Shown in pieces: positions 31,279-41,600 of a stretch of 64,000 bases of DNA. Location of the stretch: the NCBI GenBank assembly GCA_905221605.1, contig CAJNDS010002499.1, forward strand, positions 62,001 to 126,000. The letters run 5' to 3'. Numbering within the stretch: position 1 is the first letter of the stretch; the number at the start of each line of letters is the position of its first letter. Made by a program: the position numbers and the translations under genes. The notes beneath the pieces were generated by a model. It searched no databases. It worked only from the letters and a program-made list of their open reading frames with translations, and was not told the origin of the DNA. The DNA comes from Symbiodinium natans (taxonomy: Eukaryota; Sar; Dinophyceae; Suessiales; Symbiodiniaceae).

Positions 31279-31371
31279 GTGTTCCAAAATGACCCTTTCT
31301 CGTGTTCCGAAATGACTCCCTGCTGTGTTCCAAAATGACTCCCTTCTGTGTTCCAAAATGACCCCTTACCC
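31279..31371 (-). repeat. Right terminal inverted repeat, 4 x 23 bp
   Basis: Read on the minus strand from 31371 inward: GGGTAAGGGGTCATTTTGGA, AC, then three more units around GTCATTT(T/C)GGAACAC. It pairs with 26019-26114. Unit order and the GGGAGTC variant agree with the left end. Confidence 0.85.
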
Positions 31372-31380
31372 TCAAATGCC
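31372..31380 (+). repeat. Right 9-bp target-site duplication
   Basis: TCAAATGCC directly follows the right inverted terminus, a perfect match to 26010-26018. Confidence 0.75.
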
Positions 31381-32748
31381 TGTCATATCCTGCCATGGCT
31401 TGCCATACAATTAGCCTTTTTTTTTTTGATGTTCAGTGTTCGGTGGCGGGAGATTTTGTTTTGAACATTTTGGGGCCTTGGTTGCGATGTCTGGTGCTAG
31501 GTGTGGACTGGAACGACAAGCTCCTGGAGAAGAATGTGCTCATGAGCAAGCTGCAAACGCGAAGGCTGGTTGCAGAGTTGTGGCTTCTCAGCGTCTTCAG
31601 ATGGTTGCTGTAGTCCCTTGAACTCGCACCCTCACTTGCTTTTCGTTAGGAAGGTCCCTGTATGTTTCTTACATCCGCTCATATCCGCTCTTTCTGCAGC
31701 TCAGGGCGCAGCTAGCAGTGGAGCCAGGCACTTCTTTCAACCAGGCACGGGGGGGCATCCTGTCAAAACGAGCGCTTCTACAGCTCTTCTACAAATTGTG
31801 CGAGTAGGCGTGCATTTCTCAGCCATGTTTGCCAAACGATTTTGCAGTGCAGTTTTATTGTACTGAGGGTTCTCTGCTGGCAGTGCTCTCGTCGGGCGAA
31901 GTCGTAGAGGCATTCTTTCAGGTGACATCCCCGGTGTTCAACTAAAGCATGTGCATGCTTTGGGAAGAGAATAGTAACGGACCTATTTGCAGATGGTGGG
32001 TGGGGTGGGGGGGTTGCGGGGGTTGGGCGGGTTTGGGGGTGGGGGTTGGGGAGTTGGGGGTTGGGGGTTGGGGTCCTGCTGATTCCGCATCTCGCGTCCA
32101 CCACCCTACTTTTCAGGTGTATCAGTCCGATGGCGCAATAGGCGATATTCACCCATGCTCTCGTCAGGGCGAACTGAGACCATGTCTATGTGAGCTACCC
32201 TGGGAGTTCGTCCCATGTTCTCGTTCCTCTTGCTCTGCTGTTGGGGTCCTGGTAAATGAGCCGAGGTCCACATTGTTGGGTTCGAGCTCATGGGCTAGTA
32301 GGGGCTGAAGGGGCTGAAGTGAGGGCTGAAGTGAGGGCTGAGCCGATCTGTTTCAGAATGCACCAAAGGGATCAATCATGGTTGTCTCTTCACGTGCAAC
32401 TGCCAGGCTCCTTGACTGAGCGCTTGAGTTAGTACATTCACTTGGACGTGCGTGGTGGATGATCGTCATGAACGCTGTGCGCTTCCGAAGTTGTGTGGAA
32501 CCTTTTGACTTTGCGTTCCACTATTTTAACATCGACCTTGGCTAGAATTAGTCAGAACAGTCAAACTGAGCTTCCGCACACGCGCGAAGTCAAAGTGACC
32601 AGCTCTTTTGCATCCATGTGTGGGAAGGAGCCTTGTAGTCAGTCTTTCCAGAAGCTGCGATTTGGATATTGTTTAAGCGGCTGGTCTTGTGCATGTTGGA
32701 TCTTTTTCGGACTTTGTGGCGTGCGTCCTGTAGGTCCTGATAAGGGAA
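31381..32748. other. Unassigned; contains a G-quadruplex-prone stretch
   Basis: At 31992-32085 the plus strand is almost pure GGGTT/GGGGT/GGGGG, so strong G-quadruplex potential. At 32298-32342 GGGCTGAAGTGA-type words repeat. Plus frames near 31436-31620 are open (for example VDWNDKLLEKNVLMSKLQTR) but unassigned. Confidence 0.4.
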
Positions 32749-33723
32749 GTGTATTTGGAGTGTCTTACAGCCACAGTTCTTGATGTTCTAGGTCCCAGGC
32801 TGTGTGGCAGAACGTCAGTTGAAGGGATGAATAGGGAAAAACACAGTAACTTTGTGTACTTCGCTGCTGTACTTCCCGGACCCTCGAATTCAAGAATGTG
32901 GTTTGCCCAGGTTTGGGGTTGGTCTGCCATGGTGGGCCGTCTAACGGGCTGGTGGCGGCTGGGCCGTGTCTCGTACTGCTCAGGGAACCCCCTTCCTCTT
33001 CTTTGTTTTATTCTTCTTCTTCTTCGTTGTTCAGCGTGCTCTGTTGTGGTTCCTCTTCGCTTTGCAAAGGCACCTCAGGTCTCCAAGCAGCCCTGTGGCC
33101 TCGAGCTCTTCCGGCGGGTTGGGTTGTGCCTCTCGTGGGTGGCCCTGGGGAGAACCGGGGGGATGAGGCGCATCGCATTGACATGTGAAGGTTTTGCCGA
33201 AACTAGGGCTTTGTGTAGTGCCCGGACAACACAGCCATTCTGGGGGCCTCGTAGCTGCATTTGCTTGTGGCCCAGCCGCACTTTTTGGCTTAGCCTTCTG
33301 AGGAGATGTCTAGATAAACCTTCAGATTCTCTCTCACTGGTGGCAAAAGCTTGTGATTTGCACGATATGGCATGTTCTTACCATGCCTGTCATATGTTAT
33401 GGACACTCATTCGCATACATTGTGCCGCAAATTCGCGGTTTCAGCCTATCGCCTTAGATGCCCCCCCCCCCCCCAGTAGCTTCGGCCATTCAGACGGCGA
33501 ATCGCCCCGACGAAAGATGGGAACGCATGTTGAACCCGCCGCTTCAGATTTCGAATCAAGATCGGGATTGAAGGTTGACGGTTGCAGATCCTTCGAACAC
33601 CTTTCCGCGGCATCTCCAATCTTCGACTTTCCATCCGGGTTCGATTCAAAGTCGGCATGGCCCATGACCCGAAGACTTTTCAGGGGTCGGCGGCAAGCCT
33701 GCTCTAATGGAAGTGTTGCTTGA
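32749..33723 (+). CDS. Long unassigned open frame (low confidence)
   Basis: A 324-codon plus-strand frame, longer than expected by chance at this base composition, with no recognised motif. The middle part (about 32985-33060) is a pyrimidine-rich tract ending in TTGTTCAG, which looks more like an intron 3' end than coding DNA. The last third (for example HSDGESPRRKMGTHVEPAA, then FESRSGLKVDGCRSFEHLS) has a more even composition. It could be an exon extended by chance, or chance alone. Confidence 0.18.
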   Translation: MYLECLTATVLDVLGPRLCGRTSVEGMNREKHSNFVYFAAVLPGPSNSRMWFAQVWGWSAMVGRLTGWWRLGRVSYCSGNPLPLLCFILLLLRCSACSVVVPLRFAKAPQVSKQPCGLELFRRVGLCLSWVALGRTGGMRRIALTCEGFAETRALCSARTTQPFWGPRSCICLWPSRTFWLSLLRRCLDKPSDSLSLVAKACDLHDMACSYHACHMLWTLIRIHCAANSRFQPIALDAPPPPSSFGHSDGESPRRKMGTHVEPAASDFESRSGLKVDGCRSFEHLSAASPIFDFPSGFDSKSAWPMTRRLFRGRRQACSNGSVA

Positions 33724-36557
33724 GTAGGCCCCTTAGCCCTCGGTGTCGGTGCTGTTGTGTCTGGCCATGGCCTGATGAGTCATACTGTCTACCGGGTCTA
33801 CCATTCATTGACTTTACGCAAACTCGCCTACATTGCGTTCGGGACACATGGGCATGTACGGTCCGAAAACTAGCGAAGACTTGTGGTTGGAAGTGATGCT
33901 TGACGTCCGCAGCTGTTTCGGATTCAAATTGCTGGATTCACAAACTTTGCTTTCCAACATACCGATGCCGGGGCGTGTGGCTTTGTCCATGCCGCAAGGA
34001 GTGGGTTCGTCCATGCCCTGGCTGACGTGGATCACATGGATCTTTTCCATTTTCGTTTTGGCAAATGCGGTCGAGGACAGGGTGTGCCTGAAGTCTTTTT
34101 TTTTTTTGCACGGCACTTTCAAGAGCCTGGCCTTGATCAGGAGTCATCATGTGTGTCCTCAACTTGCATTGGATCCCGGTCCAACAGTCTGCTCCAGCAC
34201 AAGATGTCTGCCAACGGCGAGGCATGTTTTTTCGCTCACCTTTTTAGAGCAGCTTGTTTGTTTTGTGCCAGGCCTCTAGTCACACAGGGGGGGGGGGGGG
34301 TGCAGATGCAATGAGAGATGCCTGCGCAAGCTGTGCACGACAGATTGTTCGGCCTTTGATGCATGCGGAGAGTGGACGTGAATCGTCTTGGACCCTGTAC
34401 ATTTTGTAAACCACTTCCCTGTCCCCTAAAGTTCCAATCCGTGCAATCCTCTGCAGAAAAGTGCTGACCTGCAGCTGGATGAGTTGGTCGACAAAGTCAG
34501 CGAAGTCTTGCTGCTTGGCAAACAGATCACTGGCTAATCTCCACTTGTGCCCTTGATCACTGGCGTCAGGGATCGAATCTGCGGGCCACTCCCCCCTCCG
34601 TCCCCTCCCCTTACCAGATCCCCAACCCCACGCCCCAGGGCAGGGGTGAGCTCACTGCACTGGTAGAAGGTGGAGGCTGCCCTCGACCGGGTGGACGTGA
34701 TCTGTAAGTCCTGTTGATGCAGTGAGCCGTGTAGCAGAGGCAGGGCGGAAGATGGTCCGAGGCCACCGCCGCTTAAATCCGCTTGGCATTCCGCGGCCAT
34801 TTCATGATCCAAGTTTCTCAGCCGTGGGTGGGGGATGTGGTGCTGTTGCTAAGCGCAACACCCTTCACATGTGTGGGTCTTGCTGGAGTTTGTTTGTGTC
34901 ATCCCATGGAGCTTGCAAGTCAGCGCGGAAATACTGTTCGTCACTGCAGGAAATCAATTCGGGAGACAACTCTGGTGGGGTAGATTACTTGATGCTCATC
35001 AGGAGGTTGGGTCATTCTTGAGTGTACGCGTGAGTGTACTGTACGAAGAACGGTGTCGGAGCAAAGAGATCAAGAGGGCGATTCCACGCCCCTGATTGGC
35101 GGGTACCAAGATCAGGTCCCACCGCAACACGCTCAATTCGGTGGTTAACAATCCATCGGAGGCAGGAGCCCTTCCAAGGTTTCCAAGGATCTGGCGGGAA
35201 CTTGTGAACATCAGAGTTTCAAGACTACATGCACCAATCCTGTAGGCCTCCCAGGGCAGTCCAGGATCTAGAACAGATTCCCGTAGAAGGTCCCCAGAGG
35301 GTCGAAGCGTTGAAGTTTTTCGAGAGGTGCGCGATGGGCACTTTGAGCTTTGCCGTGCTCAGCCTGGCCAAGCTTTGGAGCAGGTTGGGGAACGCTTTTT
35401 GTTAGTCTCCCGCAGTGATCAGCACGGCTGAGATCTTGCATGGCGTTGTGCAGGTTGAGGGTGATTGGTTCTTTAGAGATTGCGCAGGCCTTGAAGCCAT
35501 GTTGCACGGCTGGGCATATGGTAGAGGATGAGTTGGTAGGTCGGGGCAGCATACTAGCCTGAGTGGCAATCCCGAGCGAAAGCTATTCTAGGATTCGCGG
35601 GAACCCGAAAGGTCAAGCCCGAATGGGAACATGCCGAGCCGAAACCAGCAACCGGGGTCTCCACAGGTGTCAGAAGATCTCAACACATCCTCTTCAACGC
35701 TTGGTGGCTGCAGCGACTCAGAGGCCGTGCCGCACTTTACCAAAAAGCTTCGATCAAGTGTGGTTAGCTGCGAGTCGTAATCCCTCAACGTTAGTCGATT
35801 GCTCGGCAGCTCCACACCTCAAGGACTACGCGTGAATACCAAAACAAACCATTGTGTTATTGCCAGACAGTACTGGACAGGGTTGATCCGGTATGTTCAG
35901 CGAGCTGAGAGCTATGAAGCGAAAGATGCTTTCCAAGGCAGGTACCTGCAGAGCAGGAGTTCAAGTAAGACAAGCCATTCACAGTCACAGCTTGAATGTT
36001 GGCACAGGCCGCATTCAGGATGGGGTGGAAGGGGGGGCTGGGTGACTGACTCACTGATGCCTAGATGCTTCTGCTCTGAACATGCTTGAATCGTGTGTGG
36101 CAGGTGGTGCTGTTTTCGCCGACGGACTCGCAGCCATACTTCACCACGGAATGTTGCCCTGTCAGCGAGGCCGGCAAGGGCATGTACCAACTAGTCTCAT
36201 CAACATCTCCTTTGCATGTTGATGATCTACAAGTTTCACGCATGCATGCCATGAAGCCGTATCAAAAACCCCTCTGACTCAGACTCTCCATCGCTTAAGT
36301 CTTGAACCGGAAGCTAGTCGTAAACATGATCCCAATCCCCGATAACTGCTCTTCCAGGACTTCTGTGCTGGCTGCGCGAAGCTGAACAGCGACAAGACAG
36401 CCTGTGAGGTGTGCAGCGGAGGCTTCTCGAAGAGCAGCTGCGCGACTGCACGAGTTTTCGTAGAGTCTGCAATATACCAGGGTCCGAGGAAGAAGCAAGA
36501 ACGCGTAGAGCAAAGCCAGATGTTGCAGTCGCGTTGTCTCGCATGCATGCATATACG
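33724..36557. other. No recognisable gene
   Basis: Frames up to 148 codons without motifs. One plus frame near 33850-34030 (GPKTSEDLWLEVMLDVRSC) looks somewhat protein-like but is unassigned. A 12-G run sits at about 34289 and a 10-T run at about 34098. No RNA genes seen. Confidence 0.35.
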
Positions 36558-36558
36558 G

Positions 36559-36665
36559 AGAGAGAGAGAGAGAGAGATGGGAGAGATGAGAGAGATGGGA
36601 GAGATGGGAGAGACAAGACGGAGAGAAAGAAGGGAAGAGAGAAAGAGAATCCAAGAGAGAACGAG
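36559..36665. repeat. GA-rich microsatellite
   Basis: (GA)n followed by GAGAGATGG-type units, purine-only for most of its length. Open frames rich in Glu/Arg (plus) and Ser/Leu/Pro (minus) are artefacts. Confidence 0.92.
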
Positions 36666-36800
36666 AGGTTTTTTGGAGTTTGACTGTCACAATGAAGACA
36701 GCAATGAGGGCTCTTTCGGGATGGCCGAGAGACCCTGATCTAGGTCAAAAGGAAAGTGTTCGTCCAAACCGCCCCAACAGAGCGACTGAGGTGACGGCCG

Positions 36801-37622
36801 GTGCTATGCCTGCATGGACCTGCCTGGATGGCAGAACAAGGCCAGAAGTCGCTTCGGAACTTGTGTTCTGCTTTGGAACTTGAGTGTGTTGGGGGTAAGA
36901 CCTCAAGATGCAGGATGGCCCATCGAGTGCTTCGAGTTAAGCAAGCTAAGCAAAGAGCAACAACTCCCAAATTCCATATCGAACTCCCAAACCCTCAGCA
37001 ACCCCTTGCCATACCTTGCCAATTTCTGCCCCATTTCGAGGCTGGGGAGACGTGCAGCGCGGCGACGATTTGTGGGGACAGCCAGAAGTATCAAGGCGCC
37101 CTTTCAAGTCTAATTGCAATTTGCTCCACAATGCACAGCGTGGAGACCATCCACAGACTCCTTGAGGCTTCTCTCCGCAAGAAGCATGCTGCCACTGCGG
37201 GGGCGGGCAGAAGGCACGACGGGTGCATCGCGGCAGCTTCCGAGAGTTCTCTGAGAGTGGGTGCCGGAGATGTATCTCTGTCGAGTTGGTTGCTACGCCA
37301 AGATGGCCCTGCGAGATTGTCCACAGGAAGCCAGAAAGTTCAGCTACTACGTTGGCCCTTTGGCAGTTGGGGCCACGAAGGTCATCGGATACCCAGTGCC
37401 ACGCACTGCCCGCCCCTTGCCCTGATTTGGCAAAGACTCATTGCGTCTCATTGCAGAACCGATCAGAAGCGTTTTGGCCGACCACGCTTTAAAGATCCCA
37501 ATGCGTTGCTCCGTGTTGCGCCCATCATGAGAATGTTACAAGGGGGTTCAGCGACTGTGGCATGTCTGCTGCACGGCCTTTGGGAATATCGCGCTGTCGA
37601 AACAGGCAGATCAATACACTGA
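36801..37622 (+). CDS. Unassigned open region with competing frames (low confidence)
   Basis: A 273-codon plus frame is open throughout but shows no domain. Within it, another frame reads the most protein-like segment, from an ATG near 37270: MYLCRVGCYAKMALRDCPQE, then ARKFSYYVGPLAVGATKVIG and YPVPRTARPLP before TGA. If anything here is coding, I favour that 50-residue segment as an exon over the longer frame. No family is recognised. Confidence 0.18.
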   Translation: MLCLHGPAWMAEQGQKSLRNLCSALELECVGGKTSRCRMAHRVLRVKQAKQRATTPKFHIELPNPQQPLAIPCQFLPHFEAGETCSAATICGDSQKYQGALSSLIAICSTMHSVETIHRLLEASLRKKHAATAGAGRRHDGCIAAASESSLRVGAGDVSLSSWLLRQDGPARLSTGSQKVQLLRWPFGSWGHEGHRIPSATHCPPLALIWQRLIASHCRTDQKRFGRPRFKDPNALLRVAPIMRMLQGGSATVACLLHGLWEYRAVETGRSIH

Positions 37623-38345
37623 TCGCCATGACGATGCCTGCGATGCATTGTCTTGCTTGTTACTACAGTACGTTCCAGCAGCGGACATCACCGGAAACGA
37701 AAATGAAACCAACGTCATCAAAAACAGCAACAAGCAGCAACACTTCACAGTTTACGCCTCTTGCTTGCAAGGTCTCTACTTCGTGGACAAGGCACATGAT
37801 CCGTTTGTTACTTTGTTGGCTTGTCACTTCAGTTGCTATCCTTAGTACTGCTGAAACTTCCATGCTCATGCTGGAGCATTGAAAGCCGTGGTATTGCTCT
37901 AGCGAGCGCGCATTCGCAAGCGCGGCCAGGTTTGATTTTGTGGGCCACTTCATGTCACGCGAGGTCAGCTAAAAGCCGACCACGTCCACCTCCGATGCTT
38001 TCTCTCACCTGCCCGTTTTTGCGATGCTCAACCCCATGCTAGAGCAGTTGAATGCATACGGCTTTGCGGGCCCTTTCGTGACTGGCTAGTGTCGAGAACT
38101 CGAGAACCTGCAAGTCAAAATGGTCCCGAACACCTTAGCTACTTGATTCTTTCAACCATCTTTTCATGGGTTGGGGGCTGGTATAAGTGTAAATGGAATT
38201 ATAACATCGGTGCGCAAGTACGTAGCACTTTCGCAGGACTGCGAGCTGTCAAAGTACGGGCTGACCATCAACCCCACGACTGGGGCGGCACGACGGCAAC
38301 GAGTCACAGGTTTCAAAACCTTGTGAGTGGTTGATGGTGAATGTT
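37623..38345. other. No recognisable feature
   Basis: Short frames only, no repeat or RNA signal. Confidence 0.4.
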
Positions 38346-38347
38346 CT

Positions 38348-38372
38348 CTGTGTGTGTGTGTGTGTGTGTCTG
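38348..38372. repeat. Short (TG)n microsatellite
   Basis: About 11 TG units with one C interruption. Confidence 0.9.
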
Positions 38373-38394
38373 TGCGCGTGCTGATTGGCGGCAA

Positions 38395-38664
38395 TCATGG
38401 CCGTGGACTGTGGACTTGGACGAGCCGTTCAATGTTAAGTTTCTCCAAAAGCCACCAGCAACAACACGAGCAATTGTAGGAAAGAAACTTCAAGTTTCGA
38501 CCTTAAAAACCAGGGTTTCACATGTCATGCAGAAAAAGCGTCCACCGAGGCCTTGCAGCTGGCCCCGGGGTGCAGCAAGGTCGGGTGTGGTGCTTCAGAG
38601 GAGTCTATCGATGCTCAGCCTCATGGGTTCCGGAGAGGGGGATCGCAGCTTTGTACCGCTGTAG
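38395..38664 (+). CDS. Candidate exon, unassigned
   Basis: The frame reads SWPWTVDLDEPFNVKFLQKP, then KKLQVSTLKTRVSHVMQKKR, and stops at TAG (38662-38664). The charged, even composition looks coding, and the TG repeat just upstream would fit an intron. No acceptor is certain and no homologue is recognised. Confidence 0.2.
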   Translation, partial: SWPWTVDLDEPFNVKFLQKPPATTRAIVGKKLQVSTLKTRVSHVMQKKRPPRPCSWPRGAARSGVVLQRSLSMLSLMGSGEGDRSFVPL

Positions 38665-41600
38665 TTTCGGGTGTTAGGAGTCAAGGACTGCAGAGGTGTT
38701 TGGTAAGGATGATGTATGGCTGTGAATGTTGTGCATGTGGGAGGCGTTGAGCCGTTGGGGATTGCCTGTTCTTGGTGCTTAGATCAAAATGCCGAAGAGG
38801 TAGGTCTTTTCAAATGGAGCGTGGCTCAGCTTTTCCTGAACCCTTGCAGCAGCAACACCCAGAGACGAAACATTCCCCTCGGACAACTCTCCGAGACTTG
38901 ACGGTAGAAGGGTCGGGTTCACAGCTACAAAACGTCAGAGTTGACAGTGCAGCATTTGGCCGTGACAAGCATTGCGCAGTGGTTGGTTTTAGTCCTTGAA
39001 GATGGTCGCTTCTGGAACCCCGAAAGAGAAACTCACCTGAAGTTCCCAACTGCAAAAGAAACTAACTGAGGAAGTGAAGTGCACAATCGCGGCTGTGGAG
39101 GATGTTACGCAGGCCCCGGTAAGGTTCTTTAATTGTTCGGACTTGCCAGTTCTTCTTGCTTGCCAAAGCACCGGAACCTGGATGCGTGAAGTCCCTCTGC
39201 TTATTGAGACTAAGTGCAACCTTGAAGCCATGCAACTTGAACTCTTGACTCTTCACTCTTCATCCATAGATTAGGAAAGTCTTTCAGAGAGCTGCCTGTG
39301 TGTGTGTGCTCGCTCCTAAAAGTCGGGACAGCAAGCGCATCTGCGATTCTGGCCCTCAACCCCTATCTCTATACTTGGCTCCATTCACTGAATCCCAGGC
39401 CAACGGTGAACCACTTCACGCGCAGGCACCCTTAGAGGTGTTTGCTGGAGATGTGGCTGTGCAGCATTGAGAGTTCCGCTTGCGAACCGTAAACGTTTGT
39501 AGTTCCCTGAGCAGCATTTCACCGTAGGCTCGTCATGTCTGCTGGCGAAGATCCGAAAAGTGTGGGCGTAAAGTTTTCCGAGGCACGCATTAGCAAAATG
39601 TTTTGTTTGATGTCCAGCCAACGGATCAGATCGACGCAGTGCAGACACTCAAACATTACAGACGTTCTCGCCTTCTGGCGGTGCGGAAAGCTCGCGCTGT
39701 TCTACACAATCGTTTATGACAACTCCGCCACTGCCGTCATCCCGGGTTTTCCAAGTTTTGCTTTAACCGGCTGAGCTCCGGTGAGCCAGAATCAAAGCAG
39801 TGTAGGGGGTTACAACACTCGACCATAAACTGAAGGTCCTGTCATGACTACATCGTGCTTTTGGCATGCAAGTGGTAGACTGGCTCAGGTGAGCTACGGT
39901 TCTGGGCCGGTGGTGCTCGGCATGGACCGGACGACAAGCATTGCCCCCGCGGTGCACCTCGGCAGACTCGTTGAAGTCCAAACCTAGCCCCTGAAAAACC
40001 TGCCTCAAGCCCGCTGCAGCTTCGAGAATGGCCCCCTCCAGCTCGAAAGTCTGTCCCCTTCTCAAGTTGACGACATCCCAAGGAACCCGGACACGACAGC
40101 CGGCGACTTCTCAGGCCTTCGGGTTTGGCAGGGGCTTGAAGGGTTTTTAGGCTCCAGGCATGCTGACATGTGCTGACGAGAGGCAACGTGTCGTTGCGGG
40201 TCGACTGAAGGTTGCAGCCCGAAACCCTGCATACACCCCGCACATCTCTGCAATCCACATCGATCACGTGTAAGCCCAGAAGCCCCCCGAAGCATGGAAA
40301 CCTGGGTTCGTGTAGACACAAACCAAAGAACTCCCAGCCTGAAACCCAGGACAGTTCGCACGAACATCCTATGTGACCGACCCACAGCCCATGCTCATTC
40401 CCGAACCTTCAGCAAGAAGGGCACTTGACCTCGACTTTCGCAGGTCTTTCCTGTGTCCCCGATGCCGGCAGCTTGGCAGATTGAGGTACATCCCGGGGAG
40501 GAGGTTGACCTCATTGACCCAACCTGGAGCCTTAAACCTATGACGCAGAAGGGTCAGGCAGGATATGCCACGGGTCTGCCATGCCCAATTTTTTTGCGAC
40601 CTGGGGCAGAAGTGGTGCGAAGGTTAAATTCGAGGAAGACAGCTAAAGGGGTTCTGGTAGCACTTGCCTTGTGTTTTCAGAGCAAAGGAGTTGCATCCAG
40701 CTGGGAGTTTAGATGTTCAGCTGTTTGTCTTCAGTTGTGAACGGTAGATGATTGGCACGCAGATGCCGAACCCGACGGACCCGACACCGGTCCTTTACGA
40801 GCCCACATGTTAACTTCATGCTATTGGCTATTGGCAATTGCCAAGGTGATTGGCTGACGCTGGACTCTGGCACGGGCCAGCTGTCCTGGAGCTCAGCAGC
40901 TCCCAGTGGAGCAGAAGGCGGCCCGAAACATCTGTGAGGAGATGTGAGGTTTGGTGGTGCTTCGGGGTGTAAGGGCTCTGCCGTCTGCATCACCAGTGTT
41001 GTTCAGGGCGGAGTTGGTCAAGCGAGCTCTCCTGTATCGGGGGCGGTAACGAGCTGACCTTGTTGCCAAGGAGGGGTGTTGAGGCTTTGCAACCTATACG
41101 CGCCGGTGTGCAGCTGGCTTAGTGCAGAGCACGAAAGTACAGACAGGCAGCAGAGGAATAAAGTGCAAGTCACGCTCTCATCTGCTGTGGACAGCAAAAA
41201 CTCGTTGTCCGTGAGCGTGCCACGGCTTTGTTCCTGTGAATTCCTTCGGGGATCAAGCGACAGTATTCGAACAGTTCTTTTAAGATCAAACAAGCGCATG
41301 GACATGCCTGGACCTCTTCAACAGGTTCTTAGCTGGTTCAACGATTCCAAAGTGTTTATGGGCTGACTCTTAGGAGCTCTTTGCTGCAGGTGGTTTGATG
41401 GACGACAAAGGCCTCATGGGCACAGGCGAGTGGTTGCAGACTTGAGGGATGCATGGCCTGGGATTTGGCTCTTTTAAACGCACGAAGTGTAAGGTAAGTA
41501 GGGCATTTGCAGATTCTTGTTTCAAGCAATGACCTCAGCTGTGATGGGGGAGCATGTTCGCACTGGATTGAAGTTGAGCCCTCAACATCAAAAGCTTCGC

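Larger units (their letters stand above)
26019..31371. mobile_element. Putative non-autonomous TIR DNA transposon packed with tandem repeats
   Basis: A 5353-bp segment is bounded by inverted termini of about 92 bp. Each terminus starts GGG(A/T)(G/A)AGGGGTC and contains four 23-bp subrepeats around GTCATTTTGGAAC. By my count about 75 of 91 aligned positions match in gap-free alignment, and the GGGAGTC variant sits in the same (second) subrepeat at both ends. Immediately outside both ends is a perfect 9-bp direct repeat, TCAAATGCC (26010-26018 and 31372-31380), the mark of a target-site duplication. A 9-bp duplication with long termini is typical of Mutator-like elements, and 8-9 bp with GG-starting termini also of Merlin elements. 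No transposase is visible. The interior is a series of tandem arrays: 9-bp, AT, ~115-bp x16, ~115-bp x6, telomere-like and 74-bp x13. Confidence 0.78.

Noticed and set aside
33765-33795. Hammerhead-ribozyme-like CTGATGAGTC (also CTGATGA-type words near 18831, 45690, 57352 and on the minus strand near 34995)
   Set aside because: None is followed by a stem II and GAAA at the needed spacing, and none lies beside the Penelope-like element.
34560-34640. Minus-strand GATTCGATCCC resembling a tRNA B box
   Set aside because: No A box at the right distance and no acceptor stem pairing seen.
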